A stretch of DNA of 6,309 nt from an uncultured Lachnospiraceae bacterium (GTDB lineage Bacteria; Bacillota_A; Clostridia; Lachnospirales; Lachnospiraceae), in contig CADBME010000011.1 in the NCBI GenBank assembly GCA_902795715.1, positions 1 to 6,309 on the forward strand, read 5' to 3'. Positions 1 to 6,064 of the stretch are shown here, in pieces (the first letter of the stretch is position 1; each line of letters opens with the position of its first letter). Position numbers and translations under genes: made by a program. Under the pieces are notes generated by a model that was not told where the DNA came from, did no database searches, and was given only the letters and a program-made list of their open reading frames with translations.

Positions 1-122
1 AAGACCACAGGACGGGGGAAGAGATCGGCAATGCCCAGAGCGTGCTCGATGGCAACTTGGATCCTTTTATGAACGCCTACCTAAGCTGGATTGCCTCCGG
101 CGGAAAGACCGGAGAATTATAA
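1..122 (+). CDS. C-terminal tail of an unidentified protein (5' end outside window)
   Basis: A reading frame is open from the window edge (first full codon at base 3) to a TAA stop at 120-122, giving 39 residues that begin DHRTGEEIGN and end WIASGGKTGEL. No domain or motif is recognisable in this fragment, so I assign no function. Its codon use resembles the genes that follow, and it stops 20 bases before the tex start, with the tex ribosome binding site in between. That arrangement fits an upstream gene read in the same direction, possibly in the same transcript. The fragment is short enough that a chance open frame cannot be excluded, which is the main reason for the modest confidence. Confidence 0.5.
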   Translation, partial: DHRTGEEIGNAQSVLDGNLDPFMNAYLSWIASGGKTGEL

Positions 123-142
123 AGTATTTTGGAGATTATTTC

Positions 143-2290
143 ATGGATATTTATACACAACTTGCAGAGGAACTGAAAATAGAAAAATGGCAGGTGGATG
201 CCACAGTCAAGCTGATGGATGAAGGCAACACAGTCCCTTTCATCTCCCGTTACCGTAAGGATGTAACCGGCGGTCTCAATGACGAGGTCCTTCGCAGCTT
301 TTCGGACCGGCTGGCCTATCTGCGCAACCTGGAGGAGAAGAAGGAACAGGTCATCGGGGCCATCACCGAACAGGAAAAGATGACGCCGGAACTCCTGGCC
401 CAGATCCAGGCAGCCCAGACCATGGTGGCTGTAGATGACCTCTACCGCCCCTTCCGTCCCAAGAGAAGGACCAGGGCGACCATGGCCAGGGAGAAAGGAT
501 TAGAGCCTCTGGCCCGGATCCTCTTTGCCCAGGAGAGTGACAAAGCGCCCGAAGAAGAGGCGGCAGTTTTTGTCAACGAAGAGCTGGGTGTGGGGTCTGT
601 GGAAGAAGCTCTGGCCGGAGCAAGGGATATCATCGCCGAGCAGATAGCCGATATGGCCGAATACCGGAACAGCATCCGCAACGTTACCATGCGCTATGGT
701 ACCGTGATTTCCAAGGCCAGAGATGAGAAGGCGGAATCGGTCTATGAGATGTACTACGATTTCCAGGAAAAGGTAGCCAAAATCAGTGGTTATCAGGTCC
801 TGGCCATTAACCGGGGAGAAAAAGAGAAGGTCCTCACCGTAAAAATCGAGGCTCCGGCTCCCCAGATTGTCCGTGCTCTGAATCATAGCCTGATTCACGA
901 CGACCATCCGGCATCCGAAGAAGAGCTGAAGCTGGCAATCGCCGACAGCTACAGCAGACTGATTGCTCCTTCCATTGAGAGGGATATCCGCAATCAGCTT
1001 ACAGATACGGCCCAGGAAGGAGCAATCTCCGTATTCGGAAAGAATCTGAAACAGCTCCTTATGGTGCCTCCTATTGCAGGACGGACAGTCCTGGGATGGG
1101 ATCCGGCCTTCCGGACCGGCTGCAAGTTAGCCGTTGTGGATCCCACCGGCAAGGTTCTGGACACGGTTGTGGTCTATCCCACGGAACCCCAGAACAAAGT
1201 GGCGGAAGCTAAAAGAATCGTCCACAACATGATCCGCAAGTACGGTATTTCCCTGATCAGTGTGGGAAATGGAACAGCATCCCGGGAGTCCGAGCAGATC
1301 ATCAGCGACCTCTTAAGAGAGATACCGGAAAAGGTGTCTTATGTTATTGTCAGTGAAGCGGGAGCATCGGTTTATTCGGCCAGCAAGCTGGCAAGCGAAG
1401 AGTTTCCCGAATTCGATGTGGGCCAGCGGAGCGCGGCTTCCATCGCCAGAAGACTCCAGGATCCCCTGTCTGAGCTGGTCAAGATTGACCCCAAGGCTAT
1501 TGGTGTGGGCCAGTACCAGCACGATATGAACCAGAAGAGACTGGAAGAGGCCTTGGAAGGCGTGGTGGAAGACTGCGTCAACAGTGTAGGGGTCGATCTG
1601 AATACGGCCTCTGTTCCCCTTTTATCCTATATATCAGGTATTTCAAAAGCCATTGCCAAAAATATAGTTTCTTACCGTGAGGAGAACGGAAGGTTCTCCA
1701 CCAGAAAAGATCTGCTCAAGGTTCCCAAGCTGGGACCCAAAGCTTTTGAGCAGAGCGCAGGATTCCTGAGGATACCCGGGGGAGAGGAACCCCTTGACAA
1801 TACCAGTGTGCACCCGGAATCCTACAAGGCAGCCAGAGACCTTTTAAAAGAGCTTGGATACAGCGGGGAAGATATCAAGAAGGGCGGTATATCCGCTATC
1901 CGCAGGAATCCGGCCCTTTCGGATCCGGCCAGGCTGGCTGAGGAACTGGGCGTAGGTGAAATGACCCTCAATGATATCATCGAAGAACTGGAAAAACCGG
2001 GCCGGGATCCCCGAAGCAATATGCCCGCCCCCATCCTTCGCACCGATGTCCTGGCCATGGAAGACCTTAAAGAAGGAATGGTCCTCAAGGGAACCGTGCG
2101 AAATGTGATTGACTTTGGAGCTTTCGTGGATATCGGAGTCCATGAAGACGGACTGGTACATATTTCCGAAATGGCAGACCGATTTGTCAAACATCCTCTG
2201 GATGTGGTCAAGGTCGGCGATATTGTGAGCGTGAAAGTGCTCGGTGTAGATCTGAAGAAAAAAAGAATCTCTCTGTCCATGAAGCTGTAG
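143..2290 (+). CDS. tex: Tex, Spt6-like RNA-binding transcription accessory protein
   Basis: Complete 715-residue Tex protein, the usual length for the family (B. subtilis YdcI is about 719). Seen in order: an N-terminal helical Tex region with TVPFISRYRKD at 30-40 and DLYRPFRPKRRTRA at 99-112; a YqgF/RNase H-like domain from about 315, with GWDPAFRTGCK at 318-328, GNGTASRE at 375-382 and SEAGASVYSAS at 404-414; helix-hairpin-helix repeats at about 486-555; and a C-terminal S1 RNA-binding domain at about 644-715. All hallmark motifs are intact. Family knowledge: Tex is a cytoplasmic nucleic-acid-binding protein related to eukaryotic Spt6 and linked to transcription and toxin-gene expression; the YqgF fold is not known to act as a nuclease here. 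The ATG at 143 is chosen because GGAG at 131-134 lies 8 bases upstream and the N-terminus matches the family. The next gene follows after 50 bases with no terminator-like hairpin. Confidence 0.97.
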   Translation: MDIYTQLAEELKIEKWQVDATVKLMDEGNTVPFISRYRKDVTGGLNDEVLRSFSDRLAYLRNLEEKKEQVIGAITEQEKMTPELLAQIQAAQTMVAVDDLYRPFRPKRRTRATMAREKGLEPLARILFAQESDKAPEEEAAVFVNEELGVGSVEEALAGARDIIAEQIADMAEYRNSIRNVTMRYGTVISKARDEKAESVYEMYYDFQEKVAKISGYQVLAINRGEKEKVLTVKIEAPAPQIVRALNHSLIHDDHPASEEELKLAIADSYSRLIAPSIERDIRNQLTDTAQEGAISVFGKNLKQLLMVPPIAGRTVLGWDPAFRTGCKLAVVDPTGKVLDTVVVYPTEPQNKVAEAKRIVHNMIRKYGISLISVGNGTASRESEQIISDLLREIPEKVSYVIVSEAGASVYSASKLASEEFPEFDVGQRSAASIARRLQDPLSELVKIDPKAIGVGQYQHDMNQKRLEEALEGVVEDCVNSVGVDLNTASVPLLSYISGISKAIAKNIVSYREENGRFSTRKDLLKVPKLGPKAFEQSAGFLRIPGGEEPLDNTSVHPESYKAARDLLKELGYSGEDIKKGGISAIRRNPALSDPARLAEELGVGEMTLNDIIEELEKPGRDPRSNMPAPILRTDVLAMEDLKEGMVLKGTVRNVIDFGAFVDIGVHEDGLVHISEMADRFVKHPLDVVKVGDIVSVKVLGVDLKKKRISLSMKL

Positions 2291-2303
2291 GCACATCCCG
2301 GAC

Positions 2304-2374
2304 AAGGAGACAGATTTGAGTCAGAAAGTGAGATCATGATATGGGAAAAGGGATTGAAGAAATCAGTAAAATGA
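2304..2374 (+). promoter_or_regulatory. Candidate translational leader: strong RBS plus two ATGA-linked mini-ORFs
   Basis: The only strong Shine-Dalgarno sequence before the membrane-protein gene is AAGGAGA at 2304-2310. It is about 30 bases from the ATG at 2341 but well placed for a TTG at 2316. That TTG opens a 7-codon frame (M-S-Q-K-V-R-S) whose TGA at 2337-2339 overlaps an ATG at 2336 as ATGA. This second ATG opens a 12-codon frame (MIWEKGLKKSVK) whose TGA at 2372-2374 again overlaps, as ATGA, an ATG at 2371. The last ATG is codon 11 of the main gene. The geometry is directly visible; that it serves coupling or reinitiation is inference, and chance is possible in so short a stretch. Confidence 0.3.
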
Positions 2375-3036
2375 ATCTGGCAGACCTGGATCGGCCGGGG
2401 GAAAATAAAAAAGAGAAAGAAAAGGATTCAACCGTTTTAAACGTGGAAGCTGGTGACGGAAAGACTGACCTGACCGAAAGCGGGGCAGACTCTTCTCCGG
2501 TAAAAGATGAGAACCCCTTTCCGGGTATGGAAAAAGAAAAGATGGCTGACCCGACCGGGGAGCATTATACAATAGATGCCGTCATCGAAGCCAAAGAACT
2601 GAAGGACTTTGTAAGGCACCACCTCTTTCACACGCCGGCGGTACTTATGGTTCTGGGTCTGGGCGTTATCCTGCCCATCTATACTTTTATTTTCCAGCCG
2701 AAGAATTTAAGGATGTCTCTTGTATTCTTCGTGGTTTTGTGTATTGTATACCCCATCTGGCAGTATAAGAAAATCGTGGATTCCAACCTTAAGAATCCTG
2801 TCTATAAAAACGTTTTCCACTATATGGTGGACGAGGAGGGATTCCATCTGGAAGCCGGCCTGCGGGCTATTGACATCGATTGGAAAGACTTTACTAAAAA
2901 AAGTTCCCTGAAAACCAGTTATGTGCTTTATACGGGAAAAACCAATGCTTTTATCCTTCCCAGGAAAGATATGGGTGGTAAGGAAGAAAAGATTATGGCT
3001 TTTGTGGACCGTATGATGGATTCACATAAGAGATAA
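2341..3036 (+). CDS. Two-helix membrane protein with YcxB-like C-terminal domain
   Basis: A 231-residue protein of unknown function. Residues 1 to about 75 are rich in Lys, Glu, Asp, Gly and Pro and look disordered. Two hydrophobic segments follow at about 100-118 and 125-142, separated by a short polar turn (QPKNLR), which suggests a membrane hairpin with both ends on the same side, probably the cytoplasm. The remainder resembles the YcxB-like domain: YMVDEEGFHLEAG from 161, a central I-D-W-K-D around W181, and a TNAFILPRKDM strand at 201-211. The family is widespread in Firmicutes and has no assigned biochemical role that I know of. The start is uncertain: an in-frame TGA at 2329 bounds it, leaving ATG 2341 (weak GTGAG at 2328-2332) or ATG 2371 (codon 11). 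The gene lies between tex and tsaE, all in one direction; whether it takes part in tRNA modification cannot be told from sequence. Confidence 0.85.
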   Translation: MGKGIEEISKMNLADLDRPGENKKEKEKDSTVLNVEAGDGKTDLTESGADSSPVKDENPFPGMEKEKMADPTGEHYTIDAVIEAKELKDFVRHHLFHTPAVLMVLGLGVILPIYTFIFQPKNLRMSLVFFVVLCIVYPIWQYKKIVDSNLKNPVYKNVFHYMVDEEGFHLEAGLRAIDIDWKDFTKKSSLKTSYVLYTGKTNAFILPRKDMGGKEEKIMAFVDRMMDSHKR

Positions 3037-3080
3037 ATCAGGGAAGCAGCCGGCTGACAACGGCAAACAAGGAGAAAAAA

Positions 3081-3512
3081 ATGGAATTCGAGAGCCACAG
3101 TGATAAGGAAACCCTTAAGCTGGGAATGGAACTGGGCAAAAAAGCAAAGCCCGGTCAGGTCATTTGCTTAAACGGAGACCTGGGAACCGGCAAAACGGTA
3201 TTTACCAAAGGCTTTGCCTGGGGGCTGGGTATCAGGGAAACGGTGAACAGCCCTACCTTTACCATTCTCTCGGTTTACGAAGGTGGAAAGATTCCTCTCT
3301 ACCACTTTGATGTATACCGGATTGCAGATCCATGGGAGATGGATGAAATCGGTTTTGATGAGTATGTGGATGGAGACGGAGTCTGCCTGATCGAATGGGC
3401 GGACCTGATTCGGGAGATCCTTCCGCCGGAACGGATGGATGTGAGGATCGAAAAAGACCTTGAACGGGGATTCGATTATCGCCGGATCAGGATAACGGAG
3501 GTGAGACCATGA
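3081..3512 (+). CDS. tsaE: TsaE, ATPase of tRNA threonylcarbamoyladenosine (t6A) synthesis
   Basis: Complete 143-residue TsaE (older name YjeE), within the normal size of the family. The P-loop GDLGTGKT is at 32-39, followed by the family's VNSPTF at 55-60, LYHFDVYRI at 73-81, the acidic WEMDEIGFDEY at 85-95 and the Walker B-like LIEWAD at 103-108. The usual P-loop is GDLGAGKT; the Ala-to-Thr change at residue 36 is conservative and leaves the catalytic Lys38 and Thr39. Known role: TsaE binds the TsaB-TsaD dimer in the cytoplasm and its ATPase activity is needed for repeated rounds of t6A37 formation on tRNAs reading ANN codons. The ATG at 3081 has AAGGAG at 3069-3074, spaced 6 bases. The stop overlaps the tsaB start, so the two are very probably translated in coupled fashion. 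Confidence 0.97.
   Translation: MEFESHSDKETLKLGMELGKKAKPGQVICLNGDLGTGKTVFTKGFAWGLGIRETVNSPTFTILSVYEGGKIPLYHFDVYRIADPWEMDEIGFDEYVDGDGVCLIEWADLIREILPPERMDVRIEKDLERGFDYRRIRITEVRP
3497..3504 (+). promoter_or_regulatory. tsaB ribosome binding site inside the end of tsaE
   Basis: GGAGGTGA matches the 16S anti-Shine-Dalgarno complement over eight bases and lies just upstream of the tsaB ATG at 3509. It is buried in the last codons of tsaE. Together with the ATGA overlap at 3509-3512 it fixes the tsaB start and indicates strong independent or reinitiated loading at this junction, consistent with matched amounts of the TsaE and TsaB partners. Confidence 0.8.
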
Positions 3513-4303
3513 AGCTTCTCGCGCTGGACAGCTCGGGGCTGGTGGCTTCGGCGGCTATTCTTCACGGAGAAGAAGTGGTCGCGGAATATACGGTAAACTA
3601 TAAAAAAACACATTCTCAGACCCTGCTGCCCATGGTGGATGAGATTGTAAAAATGACGGAGACAGACCTTGCGGATATGGACGCCATTGCCGTGGCCGCC
3701 GGACCGGGATCCTTTACCGGTCTCCGTATCGGATCGGCAACTGCAAAAGGGCTGGGATTGGCCCTGAATAAAGACCTGATCTCTGTCCCCACATTAGAAG
3801 GCCTTGCCTACAACTACTACGGATATCCGGGCCTGATCTGCCCGGTTATGGACGCCAGAAGGCAGCAGGTCTACACAGGGATCTACCGTTTTGAGGGAGA
3901 CCCCTCAGGGACAGATTCCTTTAAAATACTCCAGGACCAGACTGCTTGTCCTGTGGAGGAAATCACAGATAAACTCAATCAGATTGCGGCCCTGTCCAGG
4001 GAATCCCAGGGCTTTGACAGCCCGGTCATCTTCCTGGGAGACGGTGTCCCCGCATACAGGGACCTGATTCAGAAAGGAATGAAAGTTCCCTTCCTCTTTG
4101 CCCCGCCCCAGATGAACCGCCAGAGGGCGGCCTCCGTGGGAAAAAGGGGCATGGACCTTTATGCTGCCGGCAAAAAAGAAAGCGCGGCAGACCACAGCCC
4201 GGTCTATATACGAAAATCCCAGGCCGAGAGGGAGCTGATCGCAAGGGGCGGAAGTTTGGAGAAGGAGATAGCTAAAACTGTCCATAACAGTATTCCTGAT
4301 TAG
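3509..4303 (+). CDS. tsaB: TsaB, scaffold subunit of the t6A37 transfer complex
   Basis: Complete 264-residue TsaB (YeaZ family; family members are commonly about 230-260 residues). The N-terminal ASKHA-fold region carries LALDSSG at 4-10, KTHSQTLLP at 33-41 and the signature AAGPGSFTGLRIGSATAKGL at 63-82. A PVMDARRQQVY strand follows at 112-122, and the typical C-terminal PVYIRKSQAERE is at 231-242. TsaB is catalytically inert itself; it dimerises with TsaD and recruits TsaE to place threonylcarbamoyl on A37 of tRNA. The first family motif normally reads D-T-S; here it is D-S-S, a mild change. The ATG at 3509 is supported by GGAGGTGA at 3497-3504 and by the ATGA overlap with tsaE. The stop codon lies in the loop of a 7-bp inverted repeat, and 111 bases separate it from rimI. 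Confidence 0.97.
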   Translation: MKLLALDSSGLVASAAILHGEEVVAEYTVNYKKTHSQTLLPMVDEIVKMTETDLADMDAIAVAAGPGSFTGLRIGSATAKGLGLALNKDLISVPTLEGLAYNYYGYPGLICPVMDARRQQVYTGIYRFEGDPSGTDSFKILQDQTACPVEEITDKLNQIAALSRESQGFDSPVIFLGDGVPAYRDLIQKGMKVPFLFAPPQMNRQRAASVGKRGMDLYAAGKKESAADHSPVYIRKSQAERELIARGGSLEKEIAKTVHNSIPD

Positions 4304-4314
4304 TCTTATCAGGA
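4294..4314 (+). repeat. 7-bp inverted repeat around the tsaB stop codon
   Basis: TCCTGAT at 4294-4300 and ATCAGGA at 4308-4314 are perfect reverse complements separated by a 7-base loop, and the tsaB TAG (4301-4303) sits at the start of that loop. The stem is short and only moderately GC-rich, and it is followed by CAAGAACTATAATTG rather than a run of T, so it does not meet the pattern of an intrinsic terminator. It could act as an RNA processing or stabilising hairpin, or be chance. Confidence 0.35.
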
Positions 4315-4326
4315 CAAGAACTATAA

Positions 4327-4425
4327 TTGATTTCGATAAGTATGGATGATATCAGGGTCACGGGAGCTGTCTTGCAGCGGAGCGATCAGGGATATCTTTT
4401 GACCTTTACATCATATGGATACTAG
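4327..4425 (+). CDS. Possible short leader ORF overlapping the rimI start
   Basis: In the tsaB-rimI gap a frame runs from TTG 4327 (32 codons) or ATG 4342 (27 codons, beginning MDDIRVTGAVLQ) to a TAG at 4423-4425, eleven bases inside rimI. Neither start has a good ribosome binding site; AGGA at 4311-4314 is 12 bases from the TTG. The peptide matches no family I recognise. It is listed because rimI itself has no Shine-Dalgarno sequence and this overlap would allow coupling. Most likely it is a chance frame or non-coding leader; the rest of this 111-base gap holds only the inverted repeat at the tsaB stop. Confidence 0.15.
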   Translation: MISISMDDIRVTGAVLQRSDQGYLLTFTSYGY

Positions 4426-4945
4426 TGAATTGAAACAGAGGATAAGGATCCGAGACATGGTGGCCGGAGATTGCCGGGATGCAGCCGGATTATTGAACTT
4501 GTGTTTTTCCGATCCCTGGTCGGAGGAGGCTCTGGAGGAGTCCTGCAGGCAGGGAGATTATCTGCAGCTTTGTGCCTGGCTGCCTGCCGGGGAGACCGGA
4601 ATAAAGGAGACCGGAGAAGGGGAGACCGGGTGGACCGGAGAGGATAGGTTCCTGGTCGGCTATGTCGGTTTGAAGACGGTTCTGGATGAGGGAGATATTA
4701 CCAATGTCTGCATCCATCCGGACTGGCGGGGCCGGGGATTGGCATCCTGCCTTCTGGAGGCCCTGCTGGATAGGGCCAGGCAAAAAGGGATAGATAGGAT
4801 CTATCTGGAGGTCCGTACCTCCAACACCCCTGCCATAGCCTTGTACAAGAAGGCGGGCTTTGGGGATGTCGGAATGCGTAAGGCTTACTATGAGAAGCCC
4901 CGGGAAGATGCCCTGGTCATGTGCAGGGCTCAGTCAGAGCTTTGA
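4415..4945 (+). CDS. rimI: RimI-type ribosomal protein S18/N-alpha-acetyltransferase (GNAT)
   Basis: A 176-residue GNAT acetyltransferase, longer than the roughly 148 residues of E. coli RimI. RimI hallmarks are present: FSDPWSEEAL at 31-40, the core strand ITNVCIHPDW at 95-104, the acetyl-CoA loop RGRGLA at 105-110 (R-x-x-G-x-A), LEVRTSNTPAIALYKKAGF at 131-149, and RKAYYEKPREDALVM at 155-169. E132 and Y144 align with E. coli Glu103 and Tyr115, the general base and acid. RimI transfers acetyl from acetyl-CoA to protein N-termini, classically ribosomal protein S18. Much of the extra length is a Gly/Glu/Thr-rich insertion at 59-77 (GETGIKETGEGETGWTGED), placed between the second and third strands and encoded by a 15-base tandem repeat. 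The ATG at 4415 has no clear ribosome binding site and an in-frame TGA at 4400 blocks anything longer; ATG 4457 would cut into the first strand, so 4415 is preferred. Confidence 0.93.
   Translation: MDTSELKQRIRIRDMVAGDCRDAAGLLNLCFSDPWSEEALEESCRQGDYLQLCAWLPAGETGIKETGEGETGWTGEDRFLVGYVGLKTVLDEGDITNVCIHPDWRGRGLASCLLEALLDRARQKGIDRIYLEVRTSNTPAIALYKKAGFGDVGMRKAYYEKPREDALVMCRAQSEL
4591..4635 (+). repeat. Three tandem 15-base repeats within rimI
   Basis: The nonamer GGAGACCGG begins at 4591, 4606 and 4621, exactly 15 bases apart, and a shortened echo (TGGACCGGAG) follows at 4631-4640. The period is five codons, so expansion keeps the rimI frame and yields GETGI, KETGE, GETGW and then TGED at residues 59-77. 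The last six bases of each unit differ, so this is an aged rather than fresh duplication. It lies in the predicted turn between strands 2 and 3 of the GNAT fold, away from the acetyl-CoA loop and catalytic residues. Confidence 0.85.
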
Positions 4946-4952
4946 AGTCTTT

Positions 4953-5068
4953 AAGGCTGCTGAAGCTTTTAACTGCAGAAATATTTAGCTGCAAAATATT
5001 TAGCTGCAAAATATTAAACTGTAGAAGTTATTTTAAGTGCAGAAGCTTTTAAGCCTGCAAGAATTGAT
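4953..5068 (+). repeat. Degenerate 15-18-base tandem array filling the rimI-RNase Z gap
   Basis: The 143-base gap is mostly a decayed tandem array on the theme A(A/G)CTGCAGAAGCTTTT. Units are at about 4953-4970, 4971-4986, 4987-5001, 5002-5016, 5017-5034, 5035-5050 and 5051-5068. The units at 4987 and 5002 share 14 of 15 bases (AGCTGCAAAATATT). TGC(T/A)GAAGCTTTTAA recurs at 4958-4972 and 5038-5052. A still weaker copy may reach back to the rimI stop (GAGCTTTGAAGTCTTTAAG). The array is AT-rich compared with the flanking genes and contains small palindromes (CTGCAG, AAGCTT, AAATATTT). No terminator with a T-run and no convincing promoter is visible. The RNase Z ribosome binding site lies just after the array. 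Confidence 0.8.
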
Positions 5069-5088
5069 ACATCTGAAGGAAGAAAAAG

Positions 5089-6000
5089 ATGCTAGAATTG
5101 TGCCTGCTTGGCTGCGGCGGAATGATGCCGCTTCCCTATCGAAAACTTACATCTCTGATGGCAAGATATAACGGCAGCAGCATACTGATTGACTGCGGGG
5201 AGGGAACCCAGGTGGCCATCCGGGAAAAGGGATGGTCCTTCAAACCCATCGATGTGATTTGCTTTACCCATTATCACGCAGACCATATCAGCGGTCTCCC
5301 GGGCCTTTTGCTGACCCTTGGAAATGCAGAGCGGGAAGACCCCCTTCTCATGATTGGGCCCAGAGGCCTGGCCAGGGTGGTGAATTCCCTGAGGGTGATC
5401 GCGCCTGATCTGCCCTTTCCCATTGAGTTTTATGAGCTGTCCGGGCCGGAAGAAACCATATCGGCCGCGGGATGCCGGATCGAGGCTTTCCGGGTTCAGC
5501 ACAATGTTCCCTGCTATGGCTATTCCATCCTGATCGACCGGGCCGGACGCTTTGACGTCGATAAGGCCAGGGAAAACCAGGTGGAAATGAAATACTGGAG
5601 CCGTCTGCAAAAAGGGGAGACCATCCAGCTGGATTACCGGATCCTCACACCTGACCTGGTGCTGGGGCCCCCGAGAAAAGGCCTGAAATGCACCTACACG
5701 ACGGACACACGGCCCGCCGGTACCATCGCGGAACATGCCAGGGGGGCAGACCTTTTTATCTGTGAGGGGATGTACGGGGAGCCGGAAAGACAGCAGAAGG
5801 CTAAAGAATACAAACACATGACTTTTTATGAGGCGGCCAGGCTGGCCAAAAAGGCCGGGGTTAAGGAAATGTGGCTGACCCACTACAGTCCTTCCCTTGT
5901 CCGGCCGGAACCATATATGGATGCAGTCAAAAAGATCTTTCCCCAGGCCAGACCCGGCAAAGACGGAAAGAGCATTACCCTGGCATTTGAAGAAGAGTGA
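5089..6000 (+). CDS. rnz: RNase Z-like metallo-beta-lactamase-fold ribonuclease (tRNA 3' processing)
   Basis: A 303-residue protein close to the length of B. subtilis RNase Z (about 307). The N-terminal LIDCGEGTQ at 33-41 and the Zn motif THYHADH at 60-66 (H61, H63, D65, H66) are followed by H138 in VQHNVPCYGY, D206 in TTDTRP, the EGMYG segment, H243 in KHMTFYEAA, and H265 in LTHYSPS. This is the full RNase Z ligand set for two zinc ions. GPPRKG at 193-198 also fits. Known role: endonucleolytic removal of tRNA 3' trailers in the cytoplasm. Differences: the exosite motif normally read as GPLWGKLQ.G is here MKYWSRLQKG at 167-176, with Gly-Pro lost, and the usual YSGDTRP reads YTTDTRP. It may therefore be a divergent RNase Z or a relative with another RNA or phosphodiester substrate. 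The ATG at 5089 has GAAGGA at 5075-5080, spaced 8 bases. A tsaD start follows 64 bases later. Confidence 0.85.
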   Translation: MLELCLLGCGGMMPLPYRKLTSLMARYNGSSILIDCGEGTQVAIREKGWSFKPIDVICFTHYHADHISGLPGLLLTLGNAEREDPLLMIGPRGLARVVNSLRVIAPDLPFPIEFYELSGPEETISAAGCRIEAFRVQHNVPCYGYSILIDRAGRFDVDKARENQVEMKYWSRLQKGETIQLDYRILTPDLVLGPPRKGLKCTYTTDTRPAGTIAEHARGADLFICEGMYGEPERQQKAKEYKHMTFYEAARLAKKAGVKEMWLTHYSPSLVRPEPYMDAVKKIFPQARPGKDGKSITLAFEEE

Positions 6001-6024
6001 CGGTCCGCTATAGCTTAAAAACAT

Positions 6025-6052
6025 TACATTATTATCACTACATTATTACATA
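6025..6052 (+). repeat. Two 14-base direct repeats upstream of tsaD
   Basis: TACATTATTA occurs at 6025-6034 and 6039-6048, a 14-base period in the AT-rich 64-base gap before tsaD. The second copy ends against the tsaD ribosome binding site (AGGA at 6052-6055). No promoter or terminator is evident in the gap. It may be slippage in AT-rich sequence or an A/U-rich element that keeps the start site unstructured. Confidence 0.5.
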
Positions 6053-6064
6053 GGATAGAAGAAC

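Noticed and set aside
1822..2337. Overlapping minus-strand frames of 153 and 171 codons opposite the 3' third of tex
   Set aside because: Both lie opposite the conserved helix-hairpin-helix and S1 coding sequence, have no recognisable domains, and overlap each other in different frames.
3047..3056. 10-base palindrome CAGCCGGCTG in the gap before tsaE
   Set aside because: Without a loop it cannot form a stable RNA hairpin, it has no T-run, and a single 10-base palindrome is weak evidence for an operator.
4294..4314. Intrinsic terminator after tsaB
   Set aside because: The stem is only 7 bp and is followed by CAAGAAC rather than a run of T; the neighbouring genes suit continued transcription.
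4322..4327. Perfect TATAAT in the tsaB-rimI gap as a possible promoter -10
   Set aside because: No acceptable -35 lies at 16-18 bases (the best is TTAGTC at 4300-4305) and there is no extended -10 TG, so the hexamer alone is not enough.
4953..5068. The repeat array as a CRISPR array
   Set aside because: Units are 15-18 bases, contiguous and degenerate, with no unique spacers of regular length and no cas genes nearby.
5092..6024. A 310-codon open frame on the minus strand, antisense to almost the whole RNase Z-like gene
   Set aside because: It mirrors the sense gene, matches no family I recognise, and is the expected shadow of codon bias. The sense frame has every RNase Z motif, so this is not called.
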